A DNA stretch of 64,000 nucleotides. It comes from Mycobacteriaceae bacterium (GTDB taxonomy: Bacteria; Actinomycetota; Actinomycetes; Mycobacteriales; Mycobacteriaceae). Each line of letters starts with the position of its first letter. Within the stretch, counting starts at the first letter, position 1. The DNA is taken from the NCBI GenBank assembly GCA_019245755.1, contig JAFARC010000004.1:43526-107525 (forward strand), read 5' to 3'. The translations under genes were made by a program, and so were the position numbers. Positions 1-9,909 of the stretch are shown here, in pieces. The notes below the pieces were generated by a model. It saw nothing but the letters and a program-made list of their open reading frames with translations. It had not been told where the DNA came from and made no database searches.

Positions 1-1846
1 AAGCCACCCCGGCGACACCGACCAGCAACGCCAGCAACACCGAGTACACGGTCTTGGTCAAGAACAGGTTGGAGACCCGCTCGATGTTGCCGATCACCCG
101 CCGTCCTTCGGCCACCACATCCGGCAATGTGGCGAACTTGTTGTCCAGCAATACGATCTGGGCCACCGCCCGCGTGGCCGGGCTGCCCGCGCCCATCGCG
201 ACACCGATGTCGGCGTCCTTGAGCGCCAGCACGTCGTTGACGCCGTCGCCGGTCATCGCGACGGTGTGTCTCCGGGACTGCAGCGCGTGCACCATGGCCC
301 GCTTCTGGTCGGGTCGCACCCGGCCGAACATCGTGTACTTCTCGACCACGTCGGCGAACGCGTCGGGTTCGGCGGGAAGCCGGCGGGCGTCCACGGTCTG
401 GCCCCGCAGACCCAGCGCCGACGCCACCGCGCCGACCGACACCGCGTTGTCACCGGAGATCACCTTGACCGAAACTCCTTGCGAGCGAAAAAATTTCAGC
501 GTGTCGCGGGCATCGGGTCGGATGCGTTGCTCCAGGATGACCAGAGCGGCCGGGGTGATGCGGCCCGGCGCGCCGGGGTGGTCGACGGGCCGGTCGCTAG
601 CCGCCAGCAGCAGCACCCGCAGACCCTGCGCGCCGATCTGCTCAGCCCGCTCGGCCACTGCCGATGAGGGGTCCAACAGCACGTCGGGCGCGCCGATCAC
701 CCAGTTGCCGTGGCCTTCGTAGGACACACCGCTCCACTTGGTCGCGGACTTGAACGGTGCGACGGCGGCGACCGTCCAGCCCGGGGGATCGTCGTAGGCC
801 TCCGCGATCGCCCGCATGCTCGCGTTAGGGCGGGCGTCGTCGGCGGCCAGCGACGCCAGCACCCGGCTCATGTCGTGGCCGGCGTCGTGGTCGGAAACCG
901 GCTTGGTGTCGTAGAGCCGCATGCCGTTCTCGGTCAGCGTGCCGGTCTTGTCCGCGCAGACGACGTCGACGCGGGCCAGTCCTTCGATGGCCGGCAGTTC
1001 CTGCACCAGGCACTGCCGGCGGCCCAGCCGGATGACGCCGACCGCAAATGCGATCGACGTCATCAGCACCAGCCCCTCGGGCACCATTGGCACCAGCGCC
1101 CCGACCGTCCGCAGCACCGACTCCCGCCACCCGGCGTGGGTGGTGAACAGCTGGGTGTAGATGATCAGCAGGCCGGCCGGGATCAGCAGGTAGGTGATGA
1201 ACCGCAGGATCTCGTTGATCCCGGTGCGCAGTTCGGACTTCACCAGGGTGAACTTGGCGGCCTCGTCGGCCAGCCTGGCGGCGTAGGCTTGCCGCCCCAC
1301 CCGTGTCGCGCGGTAGGCACCGCTTCCGGCGACCACGAAGCTGCCGGACATCACCTGATCGTCGCTGACTTTTGCGATCGCGTCGGCCTCGCCGGTCAAC
1401 AGCGATTCGTCGACTTCGAGGTTGGCCTGCTCGATGACGTCGCCGTCGACCACGATCTGGTCGCCGGGGCCCAGCTCGATGACATCGTCGAGCACCACCT
1501 GGCTGGGCAGCAGTTCGCGCGTTCCGCCTTGGCGCCGCACCAGGGGCTTGGCCTGCCCGACGATGGCCAGCTTGTCCAACGTCTGCTTGGCCCGCAGTTC
1601 CTGAATGATGCCGATCCCACTGTTTGCAACGATCAGCAGGCCGAACAAGCCGTTGATGACCGACCCCGTCGCCAGCACGATCAGCACCAGCACCCCGAGG
1701 ATCGCGTTGATGCGGGTGAACACGTTGGCGCGCACAATGTCCGCCACGCTGCGGGCGGCGCGGCTGGGCAAGTCGTTGGTCTTGCCCGCGGCAACGCGTT
1801 GAGCGACTTCGGCATCGCTGAGACCCGCCGCCACCCGCGTTGTCAT
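1..1846 (-). CDS. ctpE: CtpE, P-type cation-transporting ATPase (partial, C-terminus beyond window)
   Basis: A P-type ATPase that uses an aspartyl-phosphate intermediate to move cations across the inner membrane; mycobacterial CtpE has been linked to calcium uptake. The frame is open from an ATG at 1846 to the left edge, giving about 615 residues. Visible landmarks are the actuator motif LTGEAD, the membrane motif PEGL, the phosphorylation motif DKTGT with the acceptor Asp near residue 299, and the hinge motif TGDGVND. The last membrane helices lie outside the window. The metallo-hydrolase gene ends 56 bases upstream on the same strand, so co-transcription is possible. Family certain; the metal is inferred from the CtpE name. 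Confidence 0.95.
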   Translation of the reverse strand, partial: MTTRVAAGLSDAEVAQRVAAGKTNDLPSRAARSVADIVRANVFTRINAILGVLVLIVLATGSVINGLFGLLIVANSGIGIIQELRAKQTLDKLAIVGQAKPLVRRQGGTRELLPSQVVLDDVIELGPGDQIVVDGDVIEQANLEVDESLLTGEADAIAKVSDDQVMSGSFVVAGSGAYRATRVGRQAYAARLADEAAKFTLVKSELRTGINEILRFITYLLIPAGLLIIYTQLFTTHAGWRESVLRTVGALVPMVPEGLVLMTSIAFAVGVIRLGRRQCLVQELPAIEGLARVDVVCADKTGTLTENGMRLYDTKPVSDHDAGHDMSRVLASLAADDARPNASMRAIAEAYDDPPGWTVAAVAPFKSATKWSGVSYEGHGNWVIGAPDVLLDPSSAVAERAEQIGAQGLRVLLLAASDRPVDHPGAPGRITPAALVILEQRIRPDARDTLKFFRSQGVSVKVISGDNAVSVGAVASALGLRGQTVDARRLPAEPDAFADVVEKYTMFGRVRPDQKRAMVHALQSRRHTVAMTGDGVNDVLALKDADIGVAMGAGSPATRAVAQIVLLDNKFATLPDVVAEGRRVIGNIERVSNLFLTKTVYSVLLALLVGVAGVA

Positions 1847-1902
1847 GGCCCAGCAGCCTAATCACTGCGCGGCCGAGAGCTGGGCGGACACCAGCGGCTA
1901 GG

Positions 1903-3021
1903 TCACGCCCGCCACCATGGATCGAATTGGCCGGCGGCGCCCGGGTCAACCCGTTGGCCGGGCTTGGGCACGGTCACTGGGACCCCGACGCGCTCGGCGG
2001 CCGCGAGCAACCGTTCGACCGGCTCGGCCCATGGGTGCGGCGCCAACCTGAACGTGCCCCAGTGGATCGGCACCAGCAGTCCGCGGCCGGAGTCGGTCAG
2101 GTCCAGGTGTGCGCGCACCGCTTCCTCGGGATTCATGTGGATGTCGGGCCACGCCGAGTTGTACGCGCCGATCGGCAGCAGTGTCAGGTCGAACGGCCCG
2201 TGTGCAGAACCGATATCGGCGAAGCTCTTGGTGTAACCCGTGTCGCCGCCGAAATAGGCGCGGTTCGCCGGCCCGGCCAGCACCCACGACGCCCACAGCG
2301 TGGTGTTGCGGGTCAAAAACCGGCCCGAGAAATGTCGAGCCGGGGTGCAGACCAGTGTCAGGTCGCCGACGGCGGCGCTCTGACCCCAATCGAGTTCGAC
2401 GATCCGCTCGGGGGGGATGCCCCAGCTGCGCAGGTGGGCACCGACGCCGAGCGGCACAACGAACGGGGAGCGCTGGGTGCGTGCCAGTGCCAGCACCGTG
2501 TCGATGTCGAGGTGGTCGTAGTGGTCGTGGCTGATGACGACCGCGTCGATCGCGGGCAGCGACTCCAGCGGTGTCGGCACCGGGTGCATGCGCTCCGGCC
2601 CCACCGTGTGCGACGGCGAGCAGCGCCTGCTCCACACCGGATCGGTCAGCACCCGGTAGCCGTCGATTTCCAGCAGCGTCGTTGAGTGCCCGTACCAGCT
2701 GACCGCCAGTGGGTCGGGCGCGGCGCCGAACCCGTCCGGGGTGACGACCGGAATGGTGTCGGGCGGTCGGCTCCGGGCGCCGGCGAACAGCAGTTCGCGC
2801 ACGATCATCCGCTGTTCTTCGCGGCTGAGCCGCAGCTCCGATGACGGGTCGAGGTTGACGAATACGCCGTCGCGGTAGTTCGGCGAGCCGTCGGCGACCG
2901 CGCGGATGGCCAGCGGGCCGGCCCCCAGCGCGGCGGGTGCGCCCTTCAGCGCGCGCAACAGCCAGCCCCCGGCCAGCAGCGTCGCGCTGCCGAATCCCAG
3001 CCGCAACGCGCCCCGCAGCAT
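1903..3021 (-). CDS. Metallo-beta-lactamase-fold hydrolase (Rv0906-like, NAPE-PLD type)
   Basis: A 372-residue metal-dependent hydrolase of the metallo-beta-lactamase superfamily. The zinc motif HDHYDH follows VVIS in the first half, with later metal-binding segments around YFGGDTGY and PIHWGT, as in N-acyl-phosphatidylethanolamine phospholipase D-like proteins. The N-terminus is hydrophobic and could anchor it to the membrane. I chose the ATG at 3021 because it sits one base after the echA6 stop, which indicates translational coupling; a longer frame would run into echA6. The substrate is unknown; a lipid is plausible given echA6 and accD3 next to it. Confidence 0.88.
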   Translation of the reverse strand: MLRGALRLGFGSATLLAGGWLLRALKGAPAALGAGPLAIRAVADGSPNYRDGVFVNLDPSSELRLSREEQRMIVRELLFAGARSRPPDTIPVVTPDGFGAAPDPLAVSWYGHSTTLLEIDGYRVLTDPVWSRRCSPSHTVGPERMHPVPTPLESLPAIDAVVISHDHYDHLDIDTVLALARTQRSPFVVPLGVGAHLRSWGIPPERIVELDWGQSAAVGDLTLVCTPARHFSGRFLTRNTTLWASWVLAGPANRAYFGGDTGYTKSFADIGSAHGPFDLTLLPIGAYNSAWPDIHMNPEEAVRAHLDLTDSGRGLLVPIHWGTFRLAPHPWAEPVERLLAAAERVGVPVTVPKPGQRVDPGAAGQFDPWWRA

Positions 3022-3022
3022 C

Positions 3023-3754
3023 TCAGGCGCCCTGGAACTTCGGTGGCCGCTTCTCGACACGTGCCACCTGCGCCTCGATGACGTCCTGGCTGCCCCAGGC
3101 CTTGTTGAACAACTCCTTGTGGATCGGCCTCTGGTCCTCATAGGCGCCGTCGTCGTTGAGGACGCGCTTGGCGTGCTGCAGGGCCAGCGGGGCCAGGCCC
3201 GTGATCTCGGCGGCCCAGGCCTGCGCGTCGGCGACGGTACCGATCCGGTTGGCCATGCCGGTCTGCAGCGCCACCTCGGCGGTCAGCTTCTCGGCTGCCA
3301 GCAACATCGACCGGGCACGGCCGTAACCGGCCAGGGACGACAGCCGTCGGATGCTCCAGTTGTCGAGGGCCAAACCGTATTTCGATGTTGGGAATTGGAA
3401 GAACGCGTCCGGCGCGACGACCCGCAGGTCGCAGATCATCGCCAGCTGCAGGCCCGCGCCGATGGCGGGGCCGTTGATCGCCCCGATCACCGGCATCGGG
3501 ACCTCGTCGATGGCCTTGTGCAGTGCGATGAGCCGATCCGGGTAGTCGGCGGCGAACGCGTCGCCGGTCAGATCGGCGCCGGCGCAGAACACGCTGCCCT
3601 GACCGGTCAGCACAATGGCGCGCACCCCGTCGGCGGCGGCCTTCTCGACCGCGGTCCGCAGGTTGTCCACGAGCTCGGAGTTCAGCGCGTTGCGCCGCTC
3701 GGGGCGTTGCAGCTCGAGGGTCGTGACGTTGTCGCCGCGGCTCACACCGATCAT
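3023..3754 (-). CDS. echA6: EchA6, enoyl-CoA hydratase-fold acyl-CoA binding protein
   Basis: A crotonase-fold protein of 243 residues, closely matching M. tuberculosis EchA6, which binds fatty acyl-CoA and hands it to FAS-II for mycolate synthesis rather than hydrating it. The oxyanion-hole segments FCAGADL and [10 protein letters not shown] are present. Where catalytic hydratases carry a glutamate-containing segment, this protein reads FQFPTSKYG, in line with a non-catalytic role. The ATG at 3754 (MIGVS) is chosen over an ATG three codons upstream because it matches the remembered M. tuberculosis start. It is transcribed away from accD3 and coupled to the downstream hydrolase gene. Confidence 0.92.
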   Translation of the reverse strand: MIGVSRGDNVTTLELQRPERRNALNSELVDNLRTAVEKAAADGVRAIVLTGQGSVFCAGADLTGDAFAADYPDRLIALHKAIDEVPMPVIGAINGPAIGAGLQLAMICDLRVVAPDAFFQFPTSKYGLALDNWSIRRLSSLAGYGRARSMLLAAEKLTAEVALQTGMANRIGTVADAQAWAAEITGLAPLALQHAKRVLNDDGAYEDQRPIHKELFNKAWGSQDVIEAQVARVEKRPPKFQGA

Positions 3755-4007
3755 GTGCGCCACCTTATAGGGGGCAGTCGAGGACGAATCTGCGCCCGGT
3801 CAGGCTGCGGTAGCCGATTCCAGCGCGAAGCTGCCCATCAGCATCCGCGGTCGGGATGGCGTGCGCCGAGCTGGCGTAGGAGTAGACGCGCAACACCGCG
3901 ACGACGCCGCCCACTGGAAACGAGACCGCGACCATGGGGCCGGCCGTGCTTGTTGCCAGCCCGACTGCCAGCCCGACAGCGGCCGCGACGGCGGATAACC
4001 TTCTGCC
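3755..4007. other. Divergent intergenic region between echA6 and accD3
   Basis: About 250 bases separate the divergent starts of echA6 and accD3, so promoters for both should lie here. On the minus strand a short open frame from about 3933 to a stop at 3765 could encode some 55 residues beginning MVAVSFPVGG. It has no recognisable family and no convincing ribosome site, so I do not call it a gene. Confidence 0.5.
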
Positions 4008-5489
4008 GTGAGTCGGATCCGGGCCTTTGAGCTGCGCGACGCGGTGCTCGATCCGGGGTCTTTTGTCAGCTGGGACACCACCCCGCTCGCCGTCGCGGCC
4101 GGCGGCGAGTATGCCCGCGAGCTGGCCGAGACCCGCGCGGCCACCGGGCTCGACGAGTCGGTGGTGACCGGTGAGGGCCGTGTCCATGGCCGTCGGGTCG
4201 CGGTGATCGCGTCGCAGTTCGACTTTCTGGCCGGGTCGATCGGGGTGGCGGCGGCGGAGCGGATCACCGCTGCCGTCGAGCGTGCCACCGCCGAGCGGCT
4301 GCCGCTGCTGGCCTCGCCCAGCTCCGGCGGCACCCGGATGCAGGAGGGCACGGTCGCGTTCCTGCAGATGGTGAAGATCGCCGCGGCGGTGGAACTGCAC
4401 AAGCGTGCGCATCTGCCCTACCTGGTCTACCTGCGTCACCCGACCACCGGCGGGGTCTTCGCTTCGTGGGGATCGCTGGGGCACGTCACGATCGCCGAAC
4501 CCGGGGCGCTCGTCGGCTTCCTGGGCCCGCGGGTCCACGAGCAGCTGTACGGCGAACCGTTCCCGTCGGGCATTCAGACCGCCGAGAACCTGCAGCGGCA
4601 CGGCGTGATCGACGGCGTCGTGCCGCTGAAGTGGCTACGGCGCACCCTCGAGCGGGCGCTGAAGGTGCTGGTCGACCCGCCCGGGCCGGCGCCGGAGGTC
4701 GCCGACACCGAGCCGGTACCCGACGTGCCCGCGTGGGATTCGGTGAGCGCCTCACGGCGCCCGGACCGGCCTGGTGTCGGCCATCTGTTGCGCCATGGCG
4801 CGACGCAACGGGTGCTGCTGTCGGGCACCGGCCAGGGCGAGGCTGCGACGACCCTGCTGGCGCTGGCCCGGTTTCGCGGTCAGCCTGCCGTGGTGCTCGG
4901 CCAGCAGCGGGTAGTCGGTGGCACGGTGGGTCCGGCCGCGCTGCGCGAAGCGCGCCGAGGCATGGCGCTTGCCGCAGGGCTTCGGCTGCCGCTGGTGCTG
5001 GTGATCGACACCGCGGGGCCTGCGCTGTCGGCGGAAGCCGAGCAGGGCGGGTTGGCCGGCGAGATCGCCCGGTGCCTGGCCGACCTGGTCACCTTGGCCA
5101 CCCCTACGCTGTCGGTGCTGCTCGGGCAGGGCAGCGGCGGCCCGGCGCTCGCCATGGTGCCGGCCGACCGCGTACTCGCGGCGCTGCACGGCTGGCTGGC
5201 GCCGCTGCCGCCCGAGGGTGCCTCGGCGATCGTTTACCGCGACACCGCCCACGCACCCCAACTGGCCGAGGCACAAGGGATTCGGTCGGTCGACCTGCTG
5301 CACTCAGGCATCGTCGACGCGATCGTCGCGGAACGCCCAGACGCCGCCGAGGAGCCCGTCGAGTTCTCGAAGCGACTCTCCAGTGCGATCGGCCATGAGC
5401 TACACGAGCTGACGCAGGTGGCGGGGCCGCAACGCTACGCGCACCGGCTGGCGCGGTACCGCCGGCTTGGTTGCCTACCACCCCCGTGA
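4008..5489 (+). CDS. accD3: AccD3, acetyl-CoA carboxylase carboxyltransferase (fused beta-alpha)
   Basis: A 493-residue carboxyltransferase that moves CO2 from biotin to acyl-CoA. The first half matches bacterial AccD (SSGGTRMQEG, then AEPGALVGFLGPRV), without the N-terminal zinc finger of E. coli AccD. The second half matches AccA (VIDTAGP, then GQGSGGPALAM). It is therefore a natural beta-alpha fusion. The start is GTG at 4008 and the length agrees with M. tuberculosis AccD3. No biotin carboxylase gene is nearby, so the alpha chain must come from elsewhere. Which acyl-CoA it uses is not visible from sequence. Confidence 0.93.
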   Translation: MSRIRAFELRDAVLDPGSFVSWDTTPLAVAAGGEYARELAETRAATGLDESVVTGEGRVHGRRVAVIASQFDFLAGSIGVAAAERITAAVERATAERLPLLASPSSGGTRMQEGTVAFLQMVKIAAAVELHKRAHLPYLVYLRHPTTGGVFASWGSLGHVTIAEPGALVGFLGPRVHEQLYGEPFPSGIQTAENLQRHGVIDGVVPLKWLRRTLERALKVLVDPPGPAPEVADTEPVPDVPAWDSVSASRRPDRPGVGHLLRHGATQRVLLSGTGQGEAATTLLALARFRGQPAVVLGQQRVVGGTVGPAALREARRGMALAAGLRLPLVLVIDTAGPALSAEAEQGGLAGEIARCLADLVTLATPTLSVLLGQGSGGPALAMVPADRVLAALHGWLAPLPPEGASAIVYRDTAHAPQLAEAQGIRSVDLLHSGIVDAIVAERPDAAEEPVEFSKRLSSAIGHELHELTQVAGPQRYAHRLARYRRLGCLPPP

Positions 5490-5514
5490 CGGGCTTGGGT
5501 GGCATTCTGGCGTT

Positions 5515-6207
5515 GTGGACTCTCTGCTTCACTTTGCGGGGAATTTCTGGTGGTTGATCTTCCCGCTCGGCGGGGCGATCGGCGGCGCGGTCAGGACGAT
5601 CGCGGCGGCAAACGAAAGGCGCGCGGAGCGCAGGCTCGAGCGCTATCGCCTCAAGCAGCAAGCCAAGATCGCGGCCGCCCAGGCGTCGGGCCGTGCGCGA
5701 GACAACGAAGCCAACTACAAGCGTGAGCTGACGCGGGTGCTTGACGAGCACACCCGGACCGACGCCCGGTGGTTGTCCTACGAGATGGACATCGCCAAGC
5801 TGCTGGACTTCCCGATGATGACGGATATGCGTGAACCCCTGACGATCGCCTTCCACAAGGCCAAGCGCCGGGCGGACCTGCTACGACCGGACAGGATCGA
5901 GGACCTCCTCGGCGACCGCGACGCCCAGCTGGAGTACCGCGACGCGGTAAACGACTACGTCAGCGCGTTCGAAGTGGCCGAATCCGAGGCGATCCGCAAA
6001 CGCCGCAGCGGCTTCTCCACCCAAGATCAGCAACGCCTGGAACGGGCGCAGCACCTGATGCGGCTGGCGTCGGACACCGCCGCCACCGTCCAGGAGCGCC
6101 AGCACGCCTACACCAAGGCGCGCCGGGAACTCGACGGGCTGATCGTGTTGCCGGCGCCGACGCGGGCCAGCATCGAGCGCCGGATCGCCGGCGAAATCGA
6201 GGCCTAG
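5515..6207 (+). CDS. Conserved hypothetical membrane-anchored helical protein
   Basis: A 230-residue protein of unknown function. After a GTG at 5515 there is one hydrophobic segment (residues 3-25, with NFWWLIFPLGGAIGG), followed by a long charged region rich in Arg, Lys, Glu and Ala that is probably alpha-helical and coiled, facing the cytoplasm. I chose this GTG because it directly precedes the membrane segment; an upstream in-frame start would overlap accD3. The gene starts 25 bases after accD3 on the same strand and may be read through from it. I recognise no named domain. Confidence 0.75.
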   Translation: MDSLLHFAGNFWWLIFPLGGAIGGAVRTIAAANERRAERRLERYRLKQQAKIAAAQASGRARDNEANYKRELTRVLDEHTRTDARWLSYEMDIAKLLDFPMMTDMREPLTIAFHKAKRRADLLRPDRIEDLLGDRDAQLEYRDAVNDYVSAFEVAESEAIRKRRSGFSTQDQQRLERAQHLMRLASDTAATVQERQHAYTKARRELDGLIVLPAPTRASIERRIAGEIEA

Positions 6208-6402
6208 AACGCCAAACGCGGCGGCCCCTCGTTCGGTTTCGTCGCATCCTGCTGCCAACACACCAAACGTTGTTGACGTCGGTTCGGCCTCAGGATCCGG
6301 TGACGCTGGCCGAGGCGCTGCCCACTTCCTGGACGGCGAGCCCCTGACGCGGTGCGCGGCGACCCGACGTGGCGACTCAGCGGGCTCGGTTACCGCTGAG
6401 CC

Positions 6403-7173
6403 TCAGGCACCGATCCGCGGGATGGCGGCCTGCGCGAACTGCTTGAGGACATCGCAGTTGTCGTTCGTCGCGCGATACAACCGGTTGTTGCTGAGCAGCA
6501 CGACGAGCATCGCGGGGCTGTCGGCGCCACCCGTCGCGGACGGGGTGCAATGAGCGTGGCCCGGGAGGCCGGCCACATCGCTGCCGGCGCTTGCCTGTGC
6601 CATCGCGAGCGCGGTGGACGCGTCCGTGGGCATGCTTCCCGGCAGCTGCAGCTCGGAGATCACCATCCGATCCGCAGCGCTGTAGTCGCACATCTGATCC
6701 ACCGAGCCGGCCTGGTCGCCCACCGACTTCGTGGTGACGGCCTGGCCGCCCAAAAAATTCGTGGCCTCGTCAGTCGTGACCCAGTCGCACGGCCGGAACG
6801 CCGGCGGCTCGGATTGGTCAACCGGGTCCACCTGAACCGTCACCGCGTCGGTGCGGCTGACCGGCGTCCCAGCCGACGGCGACACCGAGGTGATGCGGTA
6901 GTTCGGGACCCCGCCGACGATGTCGTGCAGCACGTCGTGTCCGTCGGGAGCTGCTGCCTTCGCCAAGTTGAAGCAGAACAGCGAGCCGTCCAGCGCCTGG
7001 CCCATCAGTTGCCCCTTGACGTTGGGAACCGGCTGGGGCCAACGCGCAGTGCTGCACGCCTGTTCCGGTGTGGCCGGCGCGGGCGCACTCGGCGCCGGTG
7101 CGTCGTTCCTCGGTGAACTGCACCCGCCCAGAAGCGCGGCCGCACAGGCCGCCGCGAGACCGATTCGCCGCAC
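6403..7173 (-). CDS. Putative lipoprotein with PASTA-like and DUF3558-like regions
   Basis: A 256-residue exported lipoprotein of unknown function. From GTG 7173 the signal peptide ends in a lipobox with the modified cysteine at residue 18 (ALLGGC). Residues 49-115 read like a PASTA repeat: they open with VPNVKGQLMGQALDG and close with SPSAGTPVSR then TVQV, though the middle is longer than usual. From about residue 121 a CDW...CDYSAADR pattern resembles the DUF3558 lipoprotein family. It lies 37 bases after the ABC exporter on the same strand, so the two are probably one operon. The domain reading is from motifs only. Confidence 0.75.
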   Translation of the reverse strand: MRRIGLAAACAAALLGGCSSPRNDAPAPSAPAPATPEQACSTARWPQPVPNVKGQLMGQALDGSLFCFNLAKAAAPDGHDVLHDIVGGVPNYRITSVSPSAGTPVSRTDAVTVQVDPVDQSEPPAFRPCDWVTTDEATNFLGGQAVTTKSVGDQAGSVDQMCDYSAADRMVISELQLPGSMPTDASTALAMAQASAGSDVAGLPGHAHCTPSATGGADSPAMLVVLLSNNRLYRATNDNCDVLKQFAQAAIPRIGA

Positions 7174-7210
7174 ACCGCTTAGCGTAGTGACCGGTCGCCA
7201 CCGGCAAACG

Positions 7211-9091
7211 TCAGGCCACCGCCGCGTCGTCGCCGAACTGGGTGGCGTACAACTGGGCGTAGCGGCCGGCCCGGGCAAGCAGCTGTTCATGGGTGCCGCG
7301 CTCGACGATGCGGCCGCCCTCGACGACGAGGATCACATCCGCTGCGCGGACGGTGGAAAGCCGGTGGGCGATGACGATCGAGGTTCGCCCTGCCAGCGCC
7401 TCGCCGAGGGCCTGCTGCACGGCCGCCTCCGACGCGGAGTCCAGCGATGCCGTCGCCTCGTCGAGGACCACCACGCGTGCGCGGCCCAGCAGCAGCCGCG
7501 CGATCGTCAGCCGCTGTCGTTGGCCGCCCGAGAGCCGATACCCGCGCTCGCCGACGACGGTGTCGAGGCGGTCGGGCATGTCGGCCACCGCGTCGGCCAG
7601 CCGCGCCCGCCCCAGCGCCTCCCAGAGCTCATCGTCGGTGGCGTCGGGCGCCCCCAGCTGCAGGTTGGACCGGATCGACTCGTGGAAGAGGTGGCCGTCC
7701 TGGGTCACCATGCCGACCGCTTCGCGCAACGACGCGCTCGTCAGGTCGCGCACGTCGACGCCGGACAGCCGCACGGCACCCGAATCGACGTCGTAGAGGC
7801 GGCCCAGCAGTGACGCGATGGTCGACTTGCCCGCACCCGAGGAGCCGACCAGCGCCACCATCTGCCCGGGTTGTGCGGTGAACGAAATGCCGTGCAGCAC
7901 TTCCTCTTCCCCCCGGTCGTCGAGCTCCGCGACCTCCTCCAGTGACGCCAGTGACACCTTGTCGGCCGACGGGTAGCCGAACCGCACGTCCCGGAACTCG
8001 ACGGACACCGCGCCGTTGGGCACCGCGACGGCGCCCGGCCGTTCCCGAATCAGCGGCACCAGGTCCAACACCTCGAAAACCCGCTCGAAACTGACCAGCG
8101 CGCTGCCAATTTCGACGTGTGCGTTGGCCAGCGCGGTCAGCGGCGAATAAAGGCGGGTCAGCAGCAGCGCCAGCGACACGATCGCCCCGGGCTGCAGGTG
8201 CCCGCCGATCGCCAGCACCCCGCCGAGCCCATACACCAGCGCCAGCGCCAGCGCGGACATCAACGTCAGCGAGTTCATGAACGTCGACTGCAGCATCGAG
8301 GACTTGACGCCGATGTCGCGCACCCTCCGTGCCCGTCGGGCGAACTCGGTCGACTCGCGCGCCGGGCTGCCGAACAGCTTGACCAGCGTGGCGCCCGGCG
8401 CCGAAAACCGCTCTGTCATCTGGGTGTTCATCGTCGCGTTGTAGGTCGCGCTTTCGCGGCTCAACTTCGCCATGACGGCGCCGATCCGGCGTGCCGGTAT
8501 GACGAATACCGGTACCAGCAGCAGCGAGATCACGGTGACCCGCCAGGAGATTCCGAGCATCACCGCCAACGTCAGCGCCAGCGTCACCGCGTTGGACACC
8601 ACCCCGGAGAGCGTGTCGGAGAACGCCCGCTGCGCGCCGATGACGTCGTTGCCCAGCCGGCTGACGAGCGCGCCGGTGCGGGTGCGGGTGAAGAACGCGA
8701 CCGGCATCTGTTGCACATGGTCGAAGACCGCGTTGCGCAGGTCCAAAATCAGGCCCTCGCCGAGCGTCGACGACAGCCAGCGCGTGATCAGCGACACAGC
8801 GGCCTCGGCCACGGCCACCGCGGCGATGACCAGCGCCAGCAACACCACGGTGGCCGAAGGCCCGCCGTGCACGATCGCGGTGACCACTTTGCCGGCCAGC
8901 ATCGGCGTGGCCACGGTGAGCAGTGCGCTCACCACGCTGACCACGACAAATGCCAACAGCCTGTGGCGATGGCGGCTGGCGAACCGCCAGATCCGTCCCA
9001 GCAGTCTTCGGTCGGCCAGCGAGCGCAGGTTGCCGCCCCGCGCGTGCATCTGGCGATAGAGCGTGTGCCTGGCTACCGATTCGATGCTCAT
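7211..9091 (-). CDS. ABC exporter, fused permease and ATPase
   Basis: A 626-residue half-transporter in which one membrane domain of about six helices (residues 30-330) precedes one ATPase domain. The ATPase shows Walker A GSSGAGKST, the signature LSGGQ, Walker B VVLDEA and the switch histidine in IAHRLS. Proteins of this layout act as homodimers that export drugs, lipids or peptides. The ATG at 9091 is preferred over a GTG three codons upstream. A charged insert, rich in Glu and Asp, sits just before the ATPase core. The substrate is unknown; the lipoprotein gene downstream may encode a partner. In H37Rv accD3 adjoins prrA, so this gene is part of an insertion. Confidence 0.92.
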   Translation of the reverse strand: MSIESVARHTLYRQMHARGGNLRSLADRRLLGRIWRFASRHRHRLLAFVVVSVVSALLTVATPMLAGKVVTAIVHGGPSATVVLLALVIAAVAVAEAAVSLITRWLSSTLGEGLILDLRNAVFDHVQQMPVAFFTRTRTGALVSRLGNDVIGAQRAFSDTLSGVVSNAVTLALTLAVMLGISWRVTVISLLLVPVFVIPARRIGAVMAKLSRESATYNATMNTQMTERFSAPGATLVKLFGSPARESTEFARRARRVRDIGVKSSMLQSTFMNSLTLMSALALALVYGLGGVLAIGGHLQPGAIVSLALLLTRLYSPLTALANAHVEIGSALVSFERVFEVLDLVPLIRERPGAVAVPNGAVSVEFRDVRFGYPSADKVSLASLEEVAELDDRGEEEVLHGISFTAQPGQMVALVGSSGAGKSTIASLLGRLYDVDSGAVRLSGVDVRDLTSASLREAVGMVTQDGHLFHESIRSNLQLGAPDATDDELWEALGRARLADAVADMPDRLDTVVGERGYRLSGGQRQRLTIARLLLGRARVVVLDEATASLDSASEAAVQQALGEALAGRTSIVIAHRLSTVRAADVILVVEGGRIVERGTHEQLLARAGRYAQLYATQFGDDAAVA

Positions 9092-9173
9092 CGTTCCCAC
9101 GTTAGAACCTCAACAAAGGTAAAGGTCAACCAGCTTCCCGCGTTCACGCGTCGCGATCAGGCAAGATGTCCGC

Positions 9174-9899
9174 ATGGACTTCCGCATGGACGCGCGACTG
9201 GACAGTAGTGCGACCTCACCCCGGGTGCTCGTAGTCGACGATGACGACGACGTGCTGGCGTCGCTGGAGCGCGGACTGCGGCTGTCCGGTTTCGACGTGT
9301 CGACGGCCAAGGACGGCGCGGAGGCGCTGCGCAGCGCGACGGAGACGCGGCCCGACGCGATCGTGCTGGACATCAATATGCCGGTGCTCGACGGGGTCAG
9401 CGTGGTCACCGCGTTGCGCGCGATGGACAACGACGTGCCGGTCTGCGTGCTGTCGGCCCGCAGCTCGGTCGATGACCGGGTGGCCGGGCTGGAGGCCGGA
9501 GCCGACGACTATCTTGTCAAGCCGTTCGTACTCGCCGAGTTGGTGGCGCGGGTGCGGGCGCTGCTGCGCCGGCGCGGCTCGACGGCGACGTTCTCGTCGG
9601 AGACCATTCAGGTCGGCCCGCTGGAAGTCGACATCCCGGGCCGGCGGGCCCGGGTCAACGGCGTCGACGTCGACCTGACCAAGCGCGAGTTCGACCTCCT
9701 CGCTGTGCTGGCCGAACACAAGACCGCCGTGCTCTCCCGCGCCCAGTTACTCGAGCTGGTATGGGGATACGACTTTGCCGCCGACACCAATGTTGTGGAC
9801 GTGTTCATCGGTTACCTGCGCCGCAAACTCGAGGTAGGCGGCGCGCCTCGGTTGCTGCACACCGTGCGCGGCGTCGGTTTTGTGCTGCGCACGCAATAA
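9174..9899 (+). CDS. prrA: PrrA, OmpR-family response regulator
   Basis: A DNA-binding response regulator of 241 residues. The receiver domain has the acidic DDD cluster at residues 22-24, the phosphoacceptor Asp66 in VLDINMP and the conserved Lys in LVKPF. The C-terminal winged helix contains LTKREFDLL and the terminal RGVGF motif of the OmpR family. It is nearly identical to M. tuberculosis PrrA, whose two-component system is essential and acts in early intracellular adaptation. The ATG at 9186 is an alternative start. prrB follows after ten bases. Confidence 0.96.
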   Translation: MDFRMDARLDSSATSPRVLVVDDDDDVLASLERGLRLSGFDVSTAKDGAEALRSATETRPDAIVLDINMPVLDGVSVVTALRAMDNDVPVCVLSARSSVDDRVAGLEAGADDYLVKPFVLAELVARVRALLRRRGSTATFSSETIQVGPLEVDIPGRRARVNGVDVDLTKREFDLLAVLAEHKTAVLSRAQLLELVWGYDFAADTNVVDVFIGYLRRKLEVGGAPRLLHTVRGVGFVLRTQ

Positions 9900-9909
9900 T
9901 TGGTCAGCC

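Noticed and set aside
710..1861. Long open frame on the plus strand opposite ctpE
   Set aside because: It is the antisense shadow of a clear P-type ATPase frame; its translation is low-complexity (His, Gln, Asp-rich) without any family pattern.
3765..3933. Short minus-strand frame of about 55 residues between echA6 and accD3
   Set aside because: No ribosome site, no family and it lies in a promoter region; kept only as a note in the intergenic entry.
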